This document shows, in pieces, positions 33,383-41,748 of a stretch of 64,000 bases of DNA. Position 1 is the stretch's first letter; the number at the start of each line of letters is the position of its first letter. Under the pieces are notes generated by a model. The model was not told the DNA's origin, did not search any database, and saw only the letters and a program-made list of their open reading frames with translations. The stretch lies in NCBI RefSeq assembly GCF_007050985.1, contig NZ_VHSF01000001.1, positions 1,178,001-1,242,000 on the forward strand, read 5' to 3'. Source of the stretch: Christiangramia sabulilitoris. Its GTDB lineage: Bacteria > Bacteroidota > Bacteroidia > Flavobacteriales > Flavobacteriaceae. The translations under genes were made by a program, and so were the position numbers.

Positions 33383-33817
33383 TTATTTGTGCCCGGTGCT
33401 ACCAAAGCCTCCTGCTCCACGAGATGTTTCGCCAAGAATATCTACTTCCTGCCATGAAATATGCTCATGTTTGGCGATCACCATCTGGGCAATTCTTTCA
33501 CCATCATTGATGATAAAATCCTCATTAGACAAATTTACAAGGATCACTCCTATCTCCCCGCGATAATCTGCATCAATTGTACCCGGAGCATTTAAAACAG
33601 TGATACCTTTTTTAGCAGCCAGACCACTTCTGGGTCTAACCTGGGCTTCATAACCCAGGGGTAATTCCATAAATAGACCTGTTTTCACAATTGCCCTTTC
33701 CAAAGGCTTCAAAGTTACCGGATCCTCAAGATTCGCGCGAAGATCCATACCGGCAGAAAAATCTGTTTCGTAGTGAGGCAATTTGTGTGCCGACTTATTT
33801 ATAATTTTTATCTCCAT
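33383..33817 (-). CDS. dut: Deoxyuridine 5'-triphosphate nucleotidohydrolase
   Basis: A 144-residue trimeric dUTPase that hydrolyses dUTP to dUMP, keeping uracil out of DNA and feeding thymidylate synthesis. All five motifs are visible: AGMDLRA (1), [10 protein letters not shown] (2), [16 protein letters not shown] (3, catalytic Asp), [10 protein letters not shown] (4) and [12 protein letters not shown] (5). Length is normal. It lies 2 bases after the flippase gene and 20 before the nucleotidyltransferase gene, an unexpected housekeeping member within an envelope operon. Confidence 0.98.
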   Translation of the reverse strand: MEIKIINKSAHKLPHYETDFSAGMDLRANLEDPVTLKPLERAIVKTGLFMELPLGYEAQVRPRSGLAAKKGITVLNAPGTIDADYRGEIGVILVNLSNEDFIINDGERIAQMVIAKHEHISWQEVDILGETSRGAGGFGSTGHK

Positions 33818-33819
33818 AA

Positions 33820-35262
33820 TTAAGATTTGATGATTTTCAGAATTTGATCCTTTTCAGAAAAATAGACGATTCCAAGGAATAGTAAAAGTAAAGGACTGGC
33901 AACTAAATAATTTCCGGGAAATATATAAAATGAGATGGCAGCAATAAGAGTTGACAGTAATAAATATCCCCCGATGCTTTTCATATCATAAGGCACCGGA
34001 TAGTATTTTCTGCCAAGGAAATAAGAAACTACCATCATACTACCGTATGCTCCCAACGTGGCCCAGGCGGCTGCTATGAAACCCAAAACGGGGATGAGGG
34101 CAAGATTGAGCCCAATAGTGATTAAAGCTCCCAGGATTGATATGTACATCCCTGTGCGGGTTCTGTCGGTCAATTTGTACCAGACCGAGAGATTATGATA
34201 AATTCCAAGGAAAAGATTAGCCAAAAGAATGATTGGTACAATACTAATCGCCATCCAGTACTCAGGATCACGTATCACCAGGTTTTTAAAGAAATCAATA
34301 AAACATACCAGAACAAGGAAAATAAGACTGCCGGCAATGACGAAATATTTTAAGATATCTGCATAGATGTTTCTCGCATTCTTTTCTTCAGCATGATTAA
34401 AAAAGAACGGTTCTGCTCCCATTTTAAACGCCTGTACAAAAATGGTCATGAAAACAGCCAGTTTATAGCATCCGGCATAAGCCCCCATGGTCTCCGCAGA
34501 GATCATATCCTTGATTAAAAGTTTATCCAGGTTCTCATTGATCACAAAGGCAATTCCCGCTACCATAATAGGCCAGCCATATTTCCACATCTGTTGGAAA
34601 ATCTTAATATCAAAACTGATCCTGGTTTTAAAGAAATAAGGTAATAACAGTAAAAAAGTAACCGCACTCGCAACGAGATTCGCGATAAAAATATATCCTA
34701 CAATATCCCGTGGCCCATAATTATCCAGAACCAATTGCGGAGCAAATTGAGGATAATCCCTTACAAACCATAAAAAGTATAGGTTGAGAAGTACAACAAG
34801 TAAAATATTAATGATCTTGATCCCGGCAAATTTCAAAGGTCTGCCTGTAGCCCTTAAATAAGCGAAAGGGACTACTACCAGGGTATCGAGAACCAGAACG
34901 CTGAACAGCAGTTTAAAATAGAATGGATCGAGATCCATCAAGCCTATAAGTTCTTCCTGGAATACAAATATCCCTATGGCAAATAAGATGGTACTAAGAC
35001 TTAATGCAATGAAAGCGGTTGAAAATACTTTCGTGTTTTCTTTAGAAGTACTAAAAAACCTGAAAAAAGCGGTTTCCATCCCGTAAGTGAGCATTACATT
35101 GAAAAATGCCGCCCAGACGTAGAAAACCGTATTAACCGAGTATTCCTCTGCCGGCAAGACATCGGTATGCAACGGTACCAGCACGAAGTTCATTAGTCGC
35201 GGGAATACCGTTGCAAAACCGTAAATAAGAGTGTCTTGAAAAAATCTTTTTAAAGTACTCAA
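33820..35262 (-). CDS. Polysaccharide flippase, Wzx/MVF type
   Basis: A 480-residue integral membrane protein with about 12-14 hydrophobic helices across the whole length and the family N-terminus [25 protein letters not shown] (core [15 protein letters not shown], residues about 13-27). Polysaccharide_synt-type proteins flip lipid-linked oligosaccharides to the periplasm. It is the first gene of the operon with dut, a nucleotidyltransferase, TPR, DUF4292 and EnvC-like genes. The substrate is unknown. No glycosyltransferase is adjacent, so it may serve a distant cluster. Confidence 0.9.
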   Translation of the reverse strand: MSTLKRFFQDTLIYGFATVFPRLMNFVLVPLHTDVLPAEEYSVNTVFYVWAAFFNVMLTYGMETAFFRFFSTSKENTKVFSTAFIALSLSTILFAIGIFVFQEELIGLMDLDPFYFKLLFSVLVLDTLVVVPFAYLRATGRPLKFAGIKIINILLVVLLNLYFLWFVRDYPQFAPQLVLDNYGPRDIVGYIFIANLVASAVTFLLLLPYFFKTRISFDIKIFQQMWKYGWPIMVAGIAFVINENLDKLLIKDMISAETMGAYAGCYKLAVFMTIFVQAFKMGAEPFFFNHAEEKNARNIYADILKYFVIAGSLIFLVLVCFIDFFKNLVIRDPEYWMAISIVPIILLANLFLGIYHNLSVWYKLTDRTRTGMYISILGALITIGLNLALIPVLGFIAAAWATLGAYGSMMVVSYFLGRKYYPVPYDMKSIGGYLLLSTLIAAISFYIFPGNYLVASPLLLLFLGIVYFSEKDQILKIIKS

Positions 35263-35322
35263 CAGGAGCGGGTTGGTTTACTACAAATATCTGAATAAAT
35301 CAGGATTATAAAAGCTTTCGCT

Positions 35323-35766
35323 TTATTCCTTTTCCACAATTCCCGTAAGCTTATAATATTTGATTTTATCGTCCTGGGTGAATACAAGGATCGCTTCGTC
35401 TTTGTCTATAGAAAAAGGGCTTTCCTCTGGCATTTGAGGTGGTTGGTTCCCGTACTCTTCTTTTGGATCCTCGTGCATTACCATATCCTTACTACCCATC
35501 CTGAAATTGGCTACATATAAATTAGGTTGAGACTCACTTTTTTCCAGGTTAGACTTCATACCATGAAAATAAACCGCGTCCAGGCTTATTCTTTCATTCT
35601 GAATAGACCTAACCGGAATATTCAATTCGATACCATTGGAGTCGTAGGTATAGTAAACTTCATTAAACTGCGCCGGTGCCCTGTCCTGAAGGCCTTTATT
35701 GCTCATACAGGATGAAAACATGATCAAAGTAAAAATTCCGGTCATAAAAAATAAAATTCGGGTCAT
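35323..35766 (-). CDS. Lipoprotein of unknown function
   Basis: A 147-residue lipoprotein starting at ATG 35766 (the frame extends 32 codons further, but the lipoprotein signal MTRILFFMTGIFTLIMFSSC starts here, Cys20). The mature part has MSNKGLQDRAPAQFNEVYYTYD, then a beta-rich region and an acidic Pro-rich segment (NQPPQMPEESPF). No domain recognised. It is preceded by a promoter-like TTG-N18-TAACTTCG and followed 60 bases later by the flippase gene on the same strand. Confidence 0.72.
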   Translation of the reverse strand: MTRILFFMTGIFTLIMFSSCMSNKGLQDRAPAQFNEVYYTYDSNGIELNIPVRSIQNERISLDAVYFHGMKSNLEKSESQPNLYVANFRMGSKDMVMHEDPKEEYGNQPPQMPEESPFSIDKDEAILVFTQDDKIKYYKLTGIVEKE

Positions 35767-35786
35767 AACGATTGGTTTTAAAGATT

Positions 35787-35815
35787 CGAAGTTATAAAAA
35801 CAAAACACGTACCAA
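35787..35815 (-). promoter_or_regulatory. Candidate promoter for the lipoprotein gene
   Basis: On the - strand, TTG (35813-35815) and TAACTTCG (35787-35794, one mismatch to TANNTTTG) are spaced by 18 bases; the ATG lies 20 bases downstream. Confidence 0.4.
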
Positions 35816-35817
35816 AT

Positions 35818-35847
35818 AAAAAAGCCCTCCATAATGAGGGCTTTTTT
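35818..35847. terminator. Bidirectional intrinsic terminator after atpG
   Basis: AAAAAAGCCCTC at 35818-35829 pairs with GAGGGCTTTTTT at 35836-35847 around a 6-base loop. On the - strand it would stop transcripts coming from atpG before the lipoprotein gene. Confidence 0.88.
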
Positions 35848-35882
35848 TATTCTTTTGGTCATCCAATATCAGGATCTCAATG

Positions 35883-35917
35883 ATGCTGAATCATCCCGAT
35901 AGCTATCGGGACAGCAT
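35883..35917. repeat. Palindromic intergenic repeat (18-bp palindrome with outer arms)
   Basis: TCCCGATAGCTATCGGGA at 35894-35911 is a perfect 18-base palindrome; outer arms ATGCTG (35883-35888) and CAGCAT (35912-35917) also pair. I recall dispersed repeats with this core in related flavobacterial genomes, but only one copy is seen in this window. It lies 12 bases beyond the atpG stop. Confidence 0.75.
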
Positions 35918-35928
35918 GACGCAGAAAA

Positions 35929-36789
35929 TTATCCATTCAATGCTTCAGCACCACCAACGATCTCAAGGATCTCATTGGTAATAGAAGCCTGTCTTGCTTT
36001 GTTATATGATAGTTTAAGATCATCACGAAGCTCTGTAGCATTCTCAGTCGCCTTGTGCATAGCCGTCATACGCGCACCATGTTCTGAGGCAAATGAATCC
36101 CGTAGCGCCTTAAAAAGCTGCATTTTTAGAGACTTCGGAATAAGATCCTTAACAATTTCTAATTTAGAAGGCTCAAAAATATAATCCAACTGTTTGTTCT
36201 CTTCAGATTCAAATCGCTCGATAGGCAAAAATTGTTCGTGTTTAACAATTTGTGTGGCTGCATTTTTAAATTGATTGTATACAAGCACGATCTTATCATA
36301 CTTCTCATCAAGGAAAAGTTGCATCAACTCCTCAGCTATCGCAGATGAATTTTCAAAGCTTAAATCGTCGTAGATTTCATTATTGTTCTTACGTACATCA
36401 TAATCCTTCTTCAGAATATCGTTGGCCTTTTTTCCAAGGGTATAGACATCTACATTTTTGGCATTATAATCATTCTTGGCCTTGTACTTAACCGCTTTAA
36501 TAATATTAGTGTTAAAAGCACCAGCCAGTCCCTTATTAGATGAAATAGCAACGATCAAAACATTTCTAACTTCGCGTTCCTCGGCATATTTGCTTCCCGC
36601 ATCATCATCTAGAGTAGCACTTAAATCCTGTAGCAACTGAGTTAGTTTTTCAGAATATGGACGCATCTGAGTAATCGCATCCTGGGCTTTGTTCAATTTT
36701 GCAGCCGATACCATTTTCATGGCTTTGGTAATCTGCATCGTTGAAGATACCGAAGTGATCCTGCTACGTAATTCTTTTAAGTTTGCCAT
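35929..36789 (-). CDS. atpG: ATP synthase F1 subunit gamma
   Basis: A 286-residue central-stalk subunit linking rotation of the c-ring to F1 catalysis. The N-terminal coiled-coil helix ANLKELRSRITSVSSTMQITKAMKMVSAAKL is canonical (core ITSVSSTMQITKAMKMV), SSNKGLAGAFNTNI is the central motif, and the C-terminal helix ends ASITNEILEIVGGAEAL. Length is normal. It is the last gene of the atp operon here; atpD and atpC, usually next, are absent, as is common in Flavobacteriia where they lie elsewhere. Confidence 0.98.
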   Translation of the reverse strand: MANLKELRSRITSVSSTMQITKAMKMVSAAKLNKAQDAITQMRPYSEKLTQLLQDLSATLDDDAGSKYAEEREVRNVLIVAISSNKGLAGAFNTNIIKAVKYKAKNDYNAKNVDVYTLGKKANDILKKDYDVRKNNNEIYDDLSFENSSAIAEELMQLFLDEKYDKIVLVYNQFKNAATQIVKHEQFLPIERFESEENKQLDYIFEPSKLEIVKDLIPKSLKMQLFKALRDSFASEHGARMTAMHKATENATELRDDLKLSYNKARQASITNEILEIVGGAEALNG

Positions 36790-36797
36790 TTTTATTT

Positions 36798-36906
36798 AGT
36801 ATTGAGTATTGAGTGAATCTTTGTGCCGATCCACTCAATACTTTTATAATTTTCAAATTAAATACATGACCAGAGATTCAAGCCTCAGGGCTGTGTACTC
36901 AATACT
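36798..36906. repeat. Inverted and direct repeats of AGTATTGAGT between atpA and atpG
   Basis: AGTATTGAGT occurs twice overlapping at 36798-36814; AGTATTGAGTG (36805-36815) is the exact inverse of CACTCAATACT (36832-36842), and a further ACTCAATACT lies at 36897-36906, overlapping the atpA stop codon. The 115-base atpA-atpG gap therefore holds a potential hairpin with a 16-base loop. Confidence 0.7.
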
Positions 36907-38485
36907 AGTTCTTGTACTTAGATGAAAGTTCTTTAGCAGCCTGAGTTAAAGTATCAATTACTTCATCAGTTAATTTTCCTGCTTTAAGAGTATCCAGTGT
37001 ATCTCTGTGCTTGGCATCAAGATATTCCAGATAGTCTCTTTCAAACTCTTTTACCTTTTCTACCGGTACATCTCTAAGAAGGTTCTTGGAACCTGCATAA
37101 ATGATCGCGATCTGGTCTTCTACGGGGTAAGGATCGTTTTGTCCCTGTTTCAGGATCTCCACGTTACGCTTACCTTTTTCGATCACATTCATCGTTGCAG
37201 CATCAAGATCAGATCCAAACTTAGCAAATGCTTCAAGTTCACGATACTGAGCCTGGTCAAGTTTTAAAGTACCCGCAACCTTCTTCATCGACTTGATCTG
37301 AGCGTTACCACCTACACGAGATACAGAGATACCCACATCGATCGCAGGACGTACACCCGAGTTAAAAAGATCTGATGTTAAGAAGATCTGCCCATCTGTA
37401 ATCGAAATTACGTTGGTTGGAATATATGCTGAAACGTCACCCGCCTGAGTTTCGATAATTGGAAGAGCGGTAAGTGATCCGCCACCTTTTACCTTGTCTT
37501 TAAGACTGTCTGGAAGGTCGTTCATTTGTTTTGCAATATCATCATCGTTGATCACCTTCGCAGCACGCTCAAGTAGTCTTGAGTGAAGGAAGAATACATC
37601 CCCAGGATATGCCTCACGTCCCGGTGGACGACGAAGTAACAGGGAAACCTCACGATATGCAACCGCCTGCTTAGAAAGATCATCATAAACGATCAAGGCA
37701 GGACGACCTGTATCTCTAAAGTATTCACCTATCGCAGCCCCTGCGAATGGAGCATAAACCTGCATTGGAGCAGGATCTGATGCATTTGCAGCAACAATGG
37801 TAGTATAGGCTAATGCACCTTTATCCTCAAGAGTCTTGGCGATCGCCGCAACAGTGGAAGCTTTTTGTCCAATAGCTACATATATACAATAAACCGGCTC
37901 ACCGGCATCATAAAATTCTTTCTGGTTAAGAATGGTATCAATACATACAACTGTCTTACCAGTCTGACGGTCACCAATCACCAATTCACGCTGTCCTCTT
38001 CCTACCGGTACCATTGCATCGATAGATTTGATACCCGTTTGAAGTGGTTCAGTTACCGGCTGACGGTAAATTACCCCGGGAGCTTTACGCTCAAGTGGCA
38101 TTTCAAAAGTCTCACCTTCAATTGCACCTTTACCATCAATTGGAGCACCAAGAGTATCAACCACACGGCCTACAATTCCTTCCCCAACATTGATAGAAGC
38201 AATTCGCTGAGTTCTTTTCACAGTAGAACCTTCTTTGATCTCCTTTGCAGGACCCAAAAGTACTACCCCAACGTTATCTTCTTCCAGGTTCAAAACGATC
38301 CCTTCCAGACCGCTTTCAAACTGTACCAATTCTCCATATTGAGCATTAGCCAGTCCGAAAATGTTAGCAATACCGTCACCTACGGTTAGAACGGTACCTA
38401 CTTCATCTAAAGAGGCCTTGGATTCAAAACCTGATAATTGTTGTTTTAATATTGCTGATACTTCAGCAGGATTTACTTCTGCCAT
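36905..38485 (-). CDS. atpA: ATP synthase F1 subunit alpha
   Basis: A 526-residue non-catalytic nucleotide-binding subunit. Walker A is [10 protein letters not shown] (about residues 170-179), preceded by [44 protein letters not shown] (core [16 protein letters not shown]) is the alpha-subunit signature, and [18 protein letters not shown] lies downstream. Length is slightly above E. coli (513). It lies 45 bases after atpH and 115 before atpG, a gap filled by repeats. Confidence 0.99.
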   Translation of the reverse strand: MAEVNPAEVSAILKQQLSGFESKASLDEVGTVLTVGDGIANIFGLANAQYGELVQFESGLEGIVLNLEEDNVGVVLLGPAKEIKEGSTVKRTQRIASINVGEGIVGRVVDTLGAPIDGKGAIEGETFEMPLERKAPGVIYRQPVTEPLQTGIKSIDAMVPVGRGQRELVIGDRQTGKTVVCIDTILNQKEFYDAGEPVYCIYVAIGQKASTVAAIAKTLEDKGALAYTTIVAANASDPAPMQVYAPFAGAAIGEYFRDTGRPALIVYDDLSKQAVAYREVSLLLRRPPGREAYPGDVFFLHSRLLERAAKVINDDDIAKQMNDLPDSLKDKVKGGGSLTALPIIETQAGDVSAYIPTNVISITDGQIFLTSDLFNSGVRPAIDVGISVSRVGGNAQIKSMKKVAGTLKLDQAQYRELEAFAKFGSDLDAATMNVIEKGKRNVEILKQGQNDPYPVEDQIAIIYAGSKNLLRDVPVEKVKEFERDYLEYLDAKHRDTLDTLKAGKLTDEVIDTLTQAAKELSSKYKN

Positions 38486-38530
38486 AATTATTCAAGATAA
38501 AATGGTAGGCCTGAGGCATACCGGTTTTAA

Positions 38531-39085
38531 TTAAATTTTTGAAACGTATGTATTGTTTGTCAATTCCCTTTTTAGCCTGGTAAGATTACGGGATACACTT
38601 GCATCATATTGCAAATCCCCTACTCTTAGCACAAAACCACCAATGATGCTATCATCAACGATGTTTTTTAAGCTGGCTTCTGAACCTGTTAATTCCTTTA
38701 CCTTGGCAAGGATCACAGCTTCAAGTTCTTTATCCAGAGGTACTGCAGTAGTGACAACTGCCTGCCGTACATTGTTCAATTCATTATACTGGATGATATA
38801 CTGCCTGGCCACGATATGAAGAATAGCAATTCTTCCATTTTCTAACAGTATATCTATCGCACCTTTAGTTACCGCGTTCACATCCTTGAAAATTTCAAGC
38901 AGAACACTTTTTTTGGTGCTGTTCTTTATTACAGGACTGGTAAGCATATTCTCAAGATCCTTACTGTTTAGAACAGTTTTGGAAATCGAGATCATATCCT
39001 CATTTACAGCTTCCGCCGAATTCTTATCCTTTGCTAAAGAAAGGATCGCCTTTGCATATCGTTGTGCGGCTCTGGTTCCTCTCAT
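38531..39085 (-). CDS. atpH: ATP synthase F1 subunit delta
   Basis: A 184-residue peripheral-stalk subunit connecting F1 alpha to the b dimer. The N-terminal domain begins AAQRYAKAILSLAKDKNSAEAV, and the C-terminal part has the typical VTTAVPLDKELEAVILAKVKELTG and IIGGFVLRVGDLQYDASVSRNLTRLK segments (core GGFVLRVGDLQYDAS). It is 3 bases after atpF, a normal FoF1 arrangement. Confidence 0.96.
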   Translation of the reverse strand: MRGTRAAQRYAKAILSLAKDKNSAEAVNEDMISISKTVLNSKDLENMLTSPVIKNSTKKSVLLEIFKDVNAVTKGAIDILLENGRIAILHIVARQYIIQYNELNNVRQAVVTTAVPLDKELEAVILAKVKELTGSEASLKNIVDDSIIGGFVLRVGDLQYDASVSRNLTRLKRELTNNTYVSKI

Positions 39086-39088
39086 AAC

Positions 39089-39583
39089 TTAGTTTAGCTT
39101 AGCATCACCAATCATCTTCTCGATCATCTGGTGTTGTTCATTTTTGCCTGAAAGTTCTTTACGAACGATCTTTTCAGCGATCTCCACTGAAAGTTCAGCA
39201 ACATGATTCTTTAATTCTGCCATTGCCGATTGCTTTTCAAGCTCAATGCTTCTCTTGGCATCTGCAACGATCTTATCGGCTTTTACTTTTGCCTCTTCAG
39301 AAGCATCTGTAATCACCTTTTCTTTTAACTCACGGGCTTCTCTAAGGATAGCATCTCTTTCTGCACGAGCTTCTTTTAAAAGCTGCTCGTTATCAGATCT
39401 AAGATTCTGCATTTCTTTACGTGCATTTTCTGCTGAAGCCAATGCGTCGTTAATAGATTCTTCTCTATTCTTAACAGAGCTAAGAATAGGTTTCCAGGCG
39501 AACTTCGCCATAAGGAAAAGTAATACTAAGAAAACGACGGTTTGCCAGAAGAACAAGCCAATTTCGGGAGTTATTAAATCCAT
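39089..39583 (-). CDS. atpF: ATP synthase Fo subunit b
   Basis: A 164-residue subunit with one N-terminal membrane helix (residues about 6-27, IGLFFWQTVVFLVLLFLMAKF) and a long charged, Ala-rich coiled coil (ENARKEMQNLRSDNEQLLKEA; core residues 50-150) forming the peripheral stalk. Only one b gene is present, so a homodimer is expected. It follows atpE after an 81-base gap that contains a perfect terminator-like hairpin. Confidence 0.97.
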   Translation of the reverse strand: MDLITPEIGLFFWQTVVFLVLLFLMAKFAWKPILSSVKNREESINDALASAENARKEMQNLRSDNEQLLKEARAERDAILREARELKEKVITDASEEAKVKADKIVADAKRSIELEKQSAMAELKNHVAELSVEIAEKIVRKELSGKNEQHQMIEKMIGDAKLN

Positions 39584-39617
39584 AGTTTTATAATATAATC
39601 GTTAAAAACATCACTTT

Positions 39618-39649
39618 AAAAACCCTTCGTAACCAACCGTTACGAAGGG
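39618..39649 (-). terminator. Intrinsic terminator/attenuator between atpE and atpF
   Basis: On the - strand CCCTTCGTAAC (39649-39639) pairs perfectly with GTTACGAAGGG (39633-39623) around the loop GGTTG, and TTTTT (39622-39618) follows at once. It lies 15 bases after the atpE stop and before atpF, inside the operon. It fits partial termination or a stabilising 3' end for an atpB-atpE transcript. Confidence 0.8.
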
Positions 39650-39664
39650 CTTCTGAAACTTTAA

Positions 39665-39886
39665 TTATCTTAATACACCTAGTAAAGAGGCAACTACTCC
39701 AAAAAGAGCAACACCTTCTACAAGTGCAGCAGCGATAATCATAGCTGTCTGGATTTTTCCAGAAGCTTCTGGCTGACGTGCGATAGCATCCATGGCAGAA
39801 CCACCGATTTTACCTACACCTACTCCGGCTCCAAGAACCGCTAGTCCAGCTCCTAAAGCTGCAAGACCTACATACAATAATTCCAT
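39665..39886 (-). CDS. atpE: ATP synthase Fo subunit c
   Basis: A 73-residue double-helix hairpin that forms the rotating ring. Helix 1 is Gly/Ala-rich (GLAALGAGLAVLGAGVGVGKIG), the polar loop has ARQPEA (residues 36-41), and the proton-carrying Glu is Glu57 in AALVEGVALFG. Residues next to it (Gly58, and no Gln in helix 1) do not match the Na+-binding pattern, so H+ coupling is likely. It lies 23 bases after atpB. Confidence 0.98.
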   Translation of the reverse strand: MELLYVGLAALGAGLAVLGAGVGVGKIGGSAMDAIARQPEASGKIQTAMIIAAALVEGVALFGVVASLLGVLR

Positions 39887-39909
39887 AGTTGAAAAATTAA
39901 AAATTAAAA

Positions 39910-41013
39910 TTAATGATGTTCATGTTCCTCAACTGCCATCCCGATAAACAGGGCAGACAGAATCGTAAAAATAAACGCTTGAAGGAATGCTACTAACAAT
40001 TCCAATACTGTTATAAATAAGGCAAAGGGAACCGAAACTCCGGCGATGCCTGCATTTTCCAAAATAAATATCAGTCCAATTAAACTCAGGATGATAATGT
40101 GCCCTGCGGTAATGTTCGCGAATAAACGAATCATCAATGCAGCAGGTTTAATAAGTAACCCCAGCCCTTCTACGATCGCAAGGATAGGCTTTACCCACGT
40201 TGGGATACCCGGCATCCAGAAGGTATGCTTGTAAAAATCCTTATTTCCATTAAAAATCATGATCAACATGGTAAATAGACCTAAAGAAACCGTCACGGCA
40301 ATATTCCCGGTAACGTTGGCAGCTCCCGGCAAAAGACCCATTAGGTTAGTAATCCAGATAAAGAAGAACACGGTTAAAAGAAACGGCATGAACTTCATAT
40401 ATTTTTTCTCTCCTATTTGAGGAATAGCGATCTCATCTCTAACGAATAAAACCAGGGTTTCAAGTACATTATTGAACCCCTTAGGAGCACTTTTACTTTT
40501 CTTATGATGCCTGGCAAGACCTACAGAGAAGAACAGGATCATTAAGATTACCGTTAAGAACATTGCAGCAACATTCTTGGTAATAGAAAGGTCCCATGGT
40601 TTAGAAGCATTTACTGGGTGATGCTCTGCATCAAACTCCACTACTTCAGCCCCTTCATCCAGTTTGTAAATATCCTCATGAAGATTCACAAAACGCATTC
40701 CGTCTTTTTCAACTATATGCGTCCCGTCTGTATCATGGTGAAACTCGCTGGACATAAAACTTACGAGTCCGTTTTCTGTATAAAGAATCACAGGTAAGGG
40801 TAAAGTCACTGAACTCTCACCTTCACCAAAGAAATGCCACTCATGAGCATCCCCGATGTGGTGCATGATCATTTCAGTTGCATTAAACTCCTCTTCAGCT
40901 TCCTCGAGCGAAGTATGCTTCTCATTACGCTCCTGCGCAAATGTAAATAAAGGAAGAATGGCCAAAGCCAATGTAAAGTACACCCTAATCACTAAAGATT
41001 TTTGTGCTGTCAT
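39910..41013 (-). CDS. atpB: ATP synthase Fo subunit a, with long periplasmic N-terminal extension
   Basis: A 367-residue proton-channel subunit. The channel domain occupies about residues 145-367, with the essential Arg in MIRLFANITAGH and C-terminal helices ending VEEHEHH. The first 140 residues are extra compared with E. coli (271): a signal-like segment (about 8-26, ending LFTFAQ) and a His-rich soluble region with eleven histidines at 33, 51, 52, 57, 60, 92, 93, 99, 112, 131 and 132. Bacteroidota a-subunits often have such extensions; the role is unknown. First structural atp gene, with a candidate promoter at 41057. Confidence 0.96.
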   Translation of the reverse strand: MTAQKSLVIRVYFTLALAILPLFTFAQERNEKHTSLEEAEEEFNATEMIMHHIGDAHEWHFFGEGESSVTLPLPVILYTENGLVSFMSSEFHHDTDGTHIVEKDGMRFVNLHEDIYKLDEGAEVVEFDAEHHPVNASKPWDLSITKNVAAMFLTVILMILFFSVGLARHHKKSKSAPKGFNNVLETLVLFVRDEIAIPQIGEKKYMKFMPFLLTVFFFIWITNLMGLLPGAANVTGNIAVTVSLGLFTMLIMIFNGNKDFYKHTFWMPGIPTWVKPILAIVEGLGLLIKPAALMIRLFANITAGHIIILSLIGLIFILENAGIAGVSVPFALFITVLELLVAFLQAFIFTILSALFIGMAVEEHEHH

Positions 41014-41056
41014 AGTACCTGTTCTACTTAAAAATTGTGGGCTCTAAATTTCCGTG

Positions 41057-41064
41057 CAAAGGTA
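41057..41064 (-). promoter_or_regulatory. -7 promoter element for atpB
   Basis: TACCTTTG followed by C on the - strand, 43 bases before the atpB ATG, in the 135-base gap that separates atpB from the accessory genes. It would give atpB-E-F-H-A-G a transcript independent of sprE and bactofilin. Confidence 0.45.
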
Positions 41065-41148
41065 TACTTTTAATTTTTATCTGAAAGTCCACTGTATAAT
41101 TTTTTAGCAGTTTCAGTAATTTTAACGATTTTACTGAAATACAGATAG

Positions 41149-41532
41149 TTATTTGGTATTAATAAGTTTTACAGCGTAAAAAGTTTCGAAAATCAGGAAT
41201 AAAAAATACGGGATAAAAAATGCCATTAAATCAAGAAACGGCCTGGCTACATCGTTCAGCATCATAGGTAAAAGAAACAATACCGCGGCGAGCATCTTTA
41301 AGAGGCTGCAGGCCATAAAGGCAAAGCCTGTTTTATCGCTAAAAGTTTTATGCACAAAGGCCAGGAAAAGGAAAATTAAAAAAGTAGCTATAACATGAAA
41401 CCCATATATGGCTATGGTTGAGTAATAAAGTTCGGTCTTAAAAACATAGTTAACAAGTCCAAACTGGATTAGAATTAGGAAAATAGAAAATGGTATAAAT
41501 ACTTTAAGGAAAGATAGGATTTGTGCCTGCAT
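41149..41532 (-). CDS. Four-helix membrane protein next to ATP synthase genes (DUF6168-like)
   Basis: A 127-residue integral membrane protein with four hydrophobic helices, at about 9-28, 40-62, 70-92 and 98-120. It occupies the position of atpI in the operon, one base after the AtpZ-like gene. In other bacteria AtpI assists c-ring assembly; this protein has no clear sequence match to AtpI that I can see, so a similar assembly role is inference from position and topology. I recall the family as DUF6168 in Flavobacteriia. Confidence 0.75.
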   Translation of the reverse strand: MQAQILSFLKVFIPFSIFLILIQFGLVNYVFKTELYYSTIAIYGFHVIATFLIFLFLAFVHKTFSDKTGFAFMACSLLKMLAAVLFLLPMMLNDVARPFLDLMAFFIPYFLFLIFETFYAVKLINTK

Positions 41533-41748
41533 TTAATCGTCTTCATTAAGATCTTTTACTCCCCTGTATACCTGGTACAACGCAATAAAAACTCCCAGCA
41601 ATGATAGGGAAATTGTATAAACTGAATATTTATTCGGGAATTTACCGTCCAGCCAGATTCCAAGAAATACTCCTGCCGCGATAATAATCCCCATTTGAAA
41701 GGCAATATTAACAAAAACAAGATACCTGTTACGCTGATCTTTTTTCAT
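41533..41748 (-). CDS. AtpZ/AtpI family protein
   Basis: A 71-residue protein with two membrane helices (about 8-30 and 40-60) and the family pattern FQMGIIIAAGVFLGIWLDGKF, where the G/x/W-L-D motif is typical of AtpZ. AtpZ with AtpI can form a Mg2+/Ca2+ channel linked to FoF1 in some bacteria; here the likely role is FoF1 assembly or ion supply, by context. It overlaps the bactofilin gene by 20 bases and is followed at once by the four-helix membrane protein. Confidence 0.85.
   Translation of the reverse strand: MKKDQRNRYLVFVNIAFQMGIIIAAGVFLGIWLDGKFPNKYSVYTISLSLLGVFIALYQVYRGVKDLNEDD

Noticed and set aside
35767-35862. 32-codon extension of the lipoprotein gene at 35323
   Set aside because: It covers the promoter-like region and part of a terminator stem; the lipoprotein signal begins at 35766.
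37865-38389. A 174-codon + strand frame opposite atpA
   Set aside because: An antisense shadow of the highly conserved atpA gene, Ser/Thr/Tyr-rich without recognisable domain.
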